NCBI GenBank assembly: GCA_950022295.1
Contig: OX465600.1
Location: 228,677,782-228,741,781 of the forward strand
DNA length: 64,000 bases
Source: Bromus sterilis
Lineage: Eukaryota > Streptophyta > Magnoliopsida > Poales > Poaceae
Direction: 5' to 3'
Of this stretch, positions 57,817 to 64,000 are shown piece after piece. The position numbers were made by a program, and so were the translations under genes. How positions within the stretch are numbered: position 1 is the stretch's first letter; each line of letters starts with the position of its first letter. Under the pieces are notes generated by a model. That model saw nothing but the letters and a program-made list of their open reading frames with translations. It made no database searches and was not told the DNA's origin.

Positions 57817-59331
57817 CACCCCTGCATGCCCCTCCTCCCACTCGTCCAAAGCCCCCAAAAATCTTGCCCAAAGTCGCACCGTAGCTCGCGAATTTGCTCG
57901 CCGAAGTTCGCCGGTCGATCTCCGCCTCGGCGTCGATCACATCGCCGGTAAGCCGTCTTGAGACCCCAAACTCTTGAAATTGGTTGCCCTCGTCGTTGCG
58001 CATCTTATGGACAAAATTTTGCCTCTTCTCGTGCACCACAGCAGCGTCCCGGAGCTCGCGCGTCCACCGGAGTTCGCCGGAGTTCACCGCCGCCCCGCCA
58101 CGTCGTAGCCACGCCGGAGACCGCCGCCACCACCCCGCGCTTCCCCACGCCGAGCCGCCCCTCCCCGACACCTCCCTCGCCGCCAATCCCCGCCGGAGGC
58201 GCCGCCCCACGAAGAAGACGCCGACGGCCACGTACAGTACGTGTACGTTTCTTCCTGTGTAGAAGAAGATGGAAAAAAACGTTTTTAGTTATTTATTTAT
58301 TTTAGAGCATTCATTAGATTAAAATTTTAGCCCTAGTATTGTTTTAGCTATATTATTTTACTCGTTTATTAGTTTTAGATGAAACCAAATCCCGCGTTTA
58401 ATTATTATTTTCATCCCTCTATCGCGTGGAAACCTGTTTTCAAAATTTTGGAATTTTAAAATATGAGTTCGAACATATTTCAATTCAAACTTCGTTTGAC
58501 CATAATTTTATAACCGTAGCTCGGTTTTGACCGATTCTTTTTGCAAATCGAAAACCTAAATTATCTATTTCACTTAGGACTTTCATCAACAAGTTTCACA
58601 CAATTTTTGTTCCATTTTACAAAACTTTTTCATTCCTTTTCTTTTCATGATTTGTCGAAACTTTGTTTTCGTTTCTTTTGTATTATGTTTTGATTGGATG
58701 CACTTGTTTGTTTGCGATAGATTGCCCCGAGTGTGAAGCGGAATATTTCCAGTCCTTAGAGTTTGACCAGCAGCAGCCATGCAAGTCTACCTTTGATCAT
58801 TTTCCACTTTACCTATGTTTTATTGCATGTAGTACCCCTTTCTTAGAATGCATAATTAGAAGTTTACTTTCTCGCAAACCCAGTAGTTCAATTTTTGGTA
58901 GGTTTAACTTGTCACCATCGTGTAGGAAATTGTAGTGCTATGCTATTGTAGACGTGGATTGGGGAGTAAATTCACGATGAGATGAGTGACTTTGTAGTAA
59001 ATCAGGACCAAGTTAAACTCAATGAACTACCTGGGTGGAACGGTTGGAGGCACCCTGGAGGAACCCATGCTTAAAGAGATTTTATCATATTGTCATTTTC
59101 TAGAAGCTTACGTGTGCAGCCACAAGCCATTATGGGCTCTGGCTTGGTTTCTTAGTAGTAGTGACTCTTGCTAGGTGGTGCTATGAACGTAGTGTTGGTA
59201 GGTGGGATGGGCACCGCCAGAGTAAGGGAAAGTCTTCTAAAAGACCATGTCTCGACCTTCCCGTTTCCATACAAAGTGTAGTGTGGCAAATACCAATGGA
59301 GGTGGTCGAGTCTTGTGGGGAAAAGTGCACA

Positions 59332-59386
59332 AACCTCTGCAGAGCGTATAAATCTAATCGATTAGCCGAGTCCCCGGTATTGGACA
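59332..59386 (+). repeat. Palindrome-rich conserved LTR block, G2 3' LTR copy
   Basis: Uninterrupted version of the block that G3 abuts in the 5' LTR. Confidence 0.65.
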
Positions 59387-59943
59387 ATTTGAGCGTCTAG
59401 CTATGGTAATTTTGAGAAATCTCATCACCTTTAATTAATCATTTTGGGCATAATTACCATGGGTTGTCTTGTGCTTATTATTGAGTTTATTTTTAGGGAA
59501 ACTTATTCTATAGGGAAAAATTTAGCTTTATGCAAATTGAAACGTAGAAGCTCCACTAGCCAAATGCATGTATTGTAGGACTTCATTTTCTTCTCCTTGG
59601 TATGACTTGCCGTACATTCAAAGTACTGACCCTATTTGGGCTGTACGATTGTTGCAGATTACTCTGACGGTGATTAAGGTGCGAATAGGTTATTGTCCTA
59701 TACTCAACATTTCGCCGTGGAGGCGGATGGACCACTACTACTACTATTGCTTCCGTAGTTTTTGATGGACTTAAGCCATACTATTGTATATTTCTTTTCT
59801 TTATTTTGAACTCTCCGATGTAATAAAGGACATGTGATTTATTCTGTTATTCATCGAGTACTGTGTGTGTCAGCAAGTTGATCCAGGGACAGGCACAGAT
59901 CACAGAGACTTGGACCCATTCGGGATCGGGTCGTTACAGCAGA

Positions 59944-60008
59944 CTTCTGAATCTCGGGATGAGATTCTGTTGAGTGGGGGCGAGTTGTCAGAACCCTCTG
60001 TTAGGTAA
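59944..60008 (+). pseudogene. pol: C-terminal codons of G1 pol, after the G2 insertion
   Basis: Continues the frame interrupted at 34336 (TSESRDEILLSGGELSEP) and ends with TAA at 60006-60008, inside the 3' LTR. The PPT (about 59970-59985, GAGTGGGGGCGAGT) overlaps these codons. Confidence 0.8.
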
Positions 60009-63000
60009 TGTGCTAGGATCAAATTCATCTTGCATCATGTCAAAATTTTCAAAAGAAATCATTGAAATCAAATTCAAAAGCAAAATGGGAGAAGGAACCC
60101 CCCTAGATGAATTAATTCAAAAGGCCAGATAAAAATCTTCTCCAAAAATTCATGTTAGATTTTTGAAAAGTCTTATAAATGAGTGTGATCACATATCAAG
60201 TGATGTGGGACCCACCCCATGCTCATGGATTTTTCAAATATTCAAACAGTGCCTTGGAATTAATCAAAAACCCCTATTTGATTTAAAGTTCAAATTATTT
60301 GAATTTTAAAAAATTTCAAAATTTATAAGTGGCTAGTATATTATTTTGTGAGGCCATATAAAAATTATGAGCATTTAATAAAATGGTTTGCTATTTTTTT
60401 AGCTAGCCAAAACAAATGTCAGAAAGAAAAACAGAAAAGGAAAAGGCAGAGGACTTACCTCTCGCCTAGGGCGAAGCCCACCTCCTTCTGGCCGGCCCAG
60501 CCCACCCGAGGTCTTCTGTCGTCTTCCTCCCGCGCGCCCAAGCAGCTCGGTGCCGAGGCGCCGACCCCGTGGACGCCACCGTGACGCCCACGGGGTTCCA
60601 GGCCTCCCCAGCTCACCAAAATGCGCCAGGGAGACGTCTGCATCGCCCTCTCTCACTTCCCCCCCCCCCCTCCAGAGCTCCTCCCCTTCCTCTCCCGCTC
60701 GATTTCGTCGCCGCCCGAGGACCGCCGTGGAGCACGCCGCTGAGTCCACGCAGCCACCGTCGTCCCCGAGCCGTGCCACCGTGTCCAGAAGAACCGCAGC
60801 AGACGTCTTCGTCGTTCCCCCCATTCAATCGAGCCCGAGCGCCTTAGCAGACGACGCCAGCTTCATCGAGGAGTCGCCGGACCCGCAAGTCGCCGTCGTC
60901 GAATTCGCCGCCACCACGACCTCCCCGACCTCCCTGACCCCTCTGCTAGCATCACGGTGAGCTTCTTCATCCTCCCCGACCAACCCCGGAGTTTCTCTCC
61001 TTCTCCTTTGCGATTTGCCTTGAGAGCCGAGCACGACCTCCGCCATGGGTGAGCTCGAGGTCGCCCCTGTGCTCCTCCGTCTCAGCCAGGGCGCGCGTCG
61101 TGTTCCCCTCCACCCCAGCGTTGCAACGCACTGCTTCCCGTTCATTTTGGTGCACGGAGTCGACTACTGCTTCTAAACCGAGCCACGTCCGCCGCCAAAC
61201 CTCGACGCCGGCGAGGCTCCGGCCACCCCCTTGCCCTCCCGTGTGCACCACTAGACGCGGACGAGCGCGAGGTGCGTCCCCATGACCTCCCCGTGCCAAG
61301 CCGTGGCCGGGAGCCCATTCCGGCGAGACGCCTCCGTCCCCAGTGGTCGCCGCCGGTTAGCCGCCGGTGGGTTAACCCCCCTAAACCATGCCTAACCCCC
61401 CCTGAGCCGATGACAAGTGGGTCCAGGGCCCTTAATCCCCACTGGTTAAGTTAAACCAGCCGGGTTATTTAACCCAGTGGCTGACAGGCCGACCCCACAC
61501 GTTAGACCCCCCCCCCCCCCGACGTCATCCTTGCGCAAGCCTGACGCAATAAAAGGATTTCCAGAATAAAAATAAATTAGAGAAATTCCAGAAAAAGGCT
61601 GAAACTTTGCAAATTCATAGAAAATTCATATCAACTCCAAATTTAACAAATAATGTATGAAAAATGATCAGGAGAAAATAAGCTATCCAAATATCCAACT
61701 TTCAACCATGTTTGAGTTGAATTTAAAATGTGATCAGTAGCATTTTCTATTTGAGTTAAATGGAATTAATTCAAATTCTTTTCAAATGCTTTTGCATTTT
61801 GAACCATATCAACATACTACATTTCAAACACACATTAGAGGCATATCATAACCATTTCAAAATGGTTTAACTAGATCAAACAATGTCATATGCAACTTGA
61901 CTAAATTGAATTCAAATTGGAGTTTGATTTGCAATTCAAGTAGCAATATACTCCATTTAAATGGAATTTCCCAAACACATCAGAAACATATACATCAAGT
62001 TTCCCTCTCATGAAGACCCCGAACCCGAACCTCGTCAGCAAGGCAAGCAAACCCCCATTGATCATGTCGATAAAATCCCACTTCCCTCTCATGTCTCTCT
62101 TATGCATTGTATAGGATGATTACCATGCTACGTTTCTACCGCATAGATGAACCCCTTCCTTTGCATGACCTATCATTTGTCACAGTAGTAGGCAAACCAC
62201 AATCCTAGCAACTGTAGGAGTTGATTGATATCATGTGGCCCCTGCAATTGTTACTGCTTATTGCATGCTTAGAATGATACCATGTTGATACTGTTATGTG
62301 AGTCGGGATGGTAGTGATCATGATGATGTTGGTGGAAAGGCGTTGGTGAATCTACCCTAATACAAGGTGAACGATGAGAGGCTGTGTAGGAGTACACGGT
62401 GGGTTGTCTCGTTGAACACCGCCCTAAGTCCGAGTTCTTGTGTGGTGATCCAAGATGAAGAGTACAACCACACATTGGGCTCACTGGCCCCTCTCAGCTT
62501 ACTAACTCATCCCTTTCGATGTCCAGATGTCGCAATAGTTTGGAGTTCTGGTAGGTCTGTGGCCTGGCTGCTAAGTGAGAGAACGGCTCACCCGAGACAG
62601 GCTTATGCACCATGCACACATCACTTGGGTCCACTTCAGTAAACCGGCCGGGTTCACGATAGTGGTAGCCAACCCAGGTAGGCGGCTTTCTCGGACTAGA
62701 TAGGCTATGAGGTAACAGTTGTGGCGAGCATCCTCGCTGGCACCCCTTGAATGGTGTCGAGATCAAAGGCGGTAAATGATGATCATGTGTGTGTAGCGGT
62801 ACACCCCTGCAGGGTTAACAAAACTATTCGAATAGCCGCGTCCGCAGTTATGGACTGCTTGGAAAGCTTAGCTTGATTATTAGACAACTTGAACTGGATA
62901 CTTCTAAAACACCCCAAGATAAGTGTGAGTGCTATGGCGTGCTTTCTCGTGGGGAAGTCGAGGAAGGCACCATAGTGGTGTAATTGGTTGGAGAAAGTAG

Positions 63001-63966
63001 TGGACTCGTGTACGCTTCTTACCTTAAGTTTGGTACTCGTAGTTCAGGACTAGCCAAGTCAAAGCTGGCACTTCTGCAAGTGAACCCCACCTACCTTTAC
63101 CTTGATACATGTGCATGAGTAGTATAGCTCCTATGTAAGTCTTGCTGAGTACGACTTTGTACTCACGTTTGCTTATCCTATGTTTTAGATGAACCCACTG
63201 ACCCCGAAGGTGGCTTCTTCACCGAGCTCGACGACTGAAGATCAAGCTAGTCTAGTCCCAGTCAGACGACTGGTTCCCTCGTGGAGGACTTGTGTTTAAA
63301 TAAGGCTTCTTAAGCCATTTGTTAAACTTGTCTGTACCCAGACATACTTTTCTTCCGCTTGTTGTTGTAATGTTGGATCACATACTTGTGATCTCTATGT
63401 GCACTCTGTAAGAGTTATCAATAAAATGTATAATTTGTAGAGAATTGCAATGATACATACTGTTCATACAAGGCATGTGTGCTGCGTGTATGTTTATAAC
63501 ATGCATGTCTTTGTATGGGTTTTCGAGACCTTAGTTGTGATCTGGCTGGCGGTCTTTCATACACCAAGTGGCCCTTAGATGTGCGCAGCTTGGGGCATCG
63601 CGATGCGATTGCTCGAGACTCCGTCTCGTGCACACTTTGTGGTATGATCGAGCCCGCCCTAGACCCCAACTAAGTGATCGGGCTGGAGTAAGTCTATGTA
63701 AGAGTTATGAGATAGTCGATAGTATGGTTGAGGCGACTTGTCTGTGAATATGGGGGTTCATCACCCATATCATTAGACTTGTGTGCGGACGATGAGGACC
63801 CATCTTAGTTGATCATCCGGCCTGGATGGGATGCCCCTCACGTACGATGCTTTCCGAGAACGTTCTGTGCTTGGCCTTGTCTGCTTAGACAAGTGGGTAC
63901 GGTTCTCGGCTCTCCGTATGACTATGTCGTAGCGGGACTTGCATACGCTAACCCCGGGTCCCGACA
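59986..63966 (+). repeat. G1 3' LTR, complete
   Basis: 3981 bp from TGTCAGAACCC to CCCGACA, followed by GTTAT and G0. It provides the uninterrupted reference for the truncated 5' LTR and lacks about 105 bp near 62005, removing most of the acidic exon-like segment. GC-rich block at about 60465-61380; palindromic block 62800-62855; second exon-like segment 63189-63238. Confidence 0.93.
62800..62855 (+). repeat. Palindrome-rich conserved LTR block, G1 3' LTR copy
   Basis: As in the 5' LTR, with one substitution in the third palindrome (CCGCGTCCGCAG). Confidence 0.7.
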
Positions 63967-63971
63967 GTTAT

Positions 63972-64000
63972 GGTCTTTATGAGTACACCGTCATGTCCTT
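63972..64000 (+). pseudogene. pol: G0 pol resumes (RT), running off the right edge
   Basis: After the duplicated GTTAT the sequence reads on as RT (GLYEYTVMS), joining the frame left at 5935. This proves that the region 5936-63966 is one nested insertion complex in G0. Confidence 0.9.

Larger units (their letters stand above)
34337..59938 (+). mobile_element. Element G2: second Ty3/gypsy (Tekay/Del-like) family
   Basis: Bounded by TGTAACATCCC (34337) and GGGTCGTTACA (59938), with GCAGA duplicated (34332-34336 and 59939-59943). Order: 5' LTR split by G3; PBS; leader; ORF0; gag; pol; PPT; 3' LTR of 2922 bp. The 5' LTR is about 2970 bp after removing G3; most of the difference is a stretch of about 57 bp present near 36380-36435 and missing from the 3' LTR near 59063. 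Protein and LTR sequences differ strongly from G1. Confidence 0.93.
57017..59938 (+). repeat. G2 3' LTR, complete
   Basis: 2922 bp, colinear with the split 5' LTR. TATA box at 57807-57816, donor-like GTAAGCC near 57948, acceptor-like GATAG and the CPECEAEYFQSLEF segment near 58725-58770, palindromic block 59332-59386. Confidence 0.93.
5936..63966 (+). mobile_element. Element G1: Ty3/gypsy (Tekay/Del-like) retrotransposon carrying all further insertions
   Basis: It starts with TGTCAGAACCC at 5936 and ends with CCCGACA at 63966, flanked by GTTAT on both sides. Once the insertions are removed the order is 5' LTR (5936-9805, right end missing), leader (28244-28567), ORF0, gag-pol, PPT, and a complete 3' LTR of 3981 bp. 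About 310 bp were lost at the copia A junction (the last 203 bp of the 5' LTR, the PBS and about 107 bp of leader), so it cannot prime reverse transcription. Insertions inside it are copia A with copia B, a Cassandra solo LTR, and G2 with G3. Confidence 0.9.

Noticed and set aside
5936..63966. A host gene, tRNA cluster, CRISPR array or bacterial system hidden between elements
   Set aside because: Almost every stretch could be assigned to one of the LTR elements by boundaries, repeats or protein fragments; no unassigned segment of gene size remained.

Overview
The window is intergenic DNA of a large grass genome, most likely Triticeae (wheat, barley, rye or Aegilops). I infer this from Angela/BARE-like copia elements, long-LTR Ty3/gypsy elements of the Tekay/Del (chromovirus) type, and a Cassandra 5S-carrying LTR, stacked inside each other. 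I see no host gene, tRNA, CRISPR array or bacterial feature. Family names are by resemblance only; boundaries rest on terminal TG..CA motifs, primer-binding sites (PBS), polypurine tracts (PPT) and target-site duplications (TSD) read directly from the sequence.

Layout, outermost to innermost. Element G0 (gypsy, + strand) occupies 1642-5935 and resumes at 63972, running off the right edge. Its 5' LTR is cut on the left by X (1-1641), a minus-strand LTR of another family. Its reverse-transcriptase region is cut at 5935 by G1 (gypsy, +, 5936-63966, TSD GTTAT). G1 has three insertions: copia A (+, 9806-28243) in its 5' LTR; a 266-bp Cassandra solo LTR (32515-32780, TSD GTCGT) between RNase H and integrase; and G2 (gypsy, second family, +, 34337-59938, TSD GCAGA) at the end of pol. 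Copia A is split by copia B (minus, 15841-24163, TSD AGAAT). G2's 5' LTR is split by G3 (minus, 36705-50866, TSD AAACC), a younger member of the G1 family.

Coding content is retroelement protein: Gag, and Pol (protease, reverse transcriptase, RNase H, integrase with a chromodomain-like tail). G3 is the best preserved, with one uninterrupted 1219-codon pol frame. G0, G1 and G2 are broken by stops and frameshifts. The two copia elements have LTR pairs only about 1% apart but badly decayed pol, suggesting they moved as non-autonomous copies.

The most interesting feature is an extra gene (here ORF0) between leader and gag in G1, G3 and, in a divergent form, G2. In G1/G3 its first hundred residues fit the double-stranded-RNA-binding-domain pattern. 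In G2 a similar but weaker fold pattern is followed by a long coiled coil. In both families the ATG of ORF0 and of gag directly follows, or lies within one base of, a splice-acceptor-like AG. G0, a relative of G1, lacks ORF0. Other points: copia A has the order LTR-internal-LTR-internal with a microhomology deletion junction; a palindrome-rich block is shared by the LTRs of both gypsy families; and the LTRs contain exon-like peptide segments.
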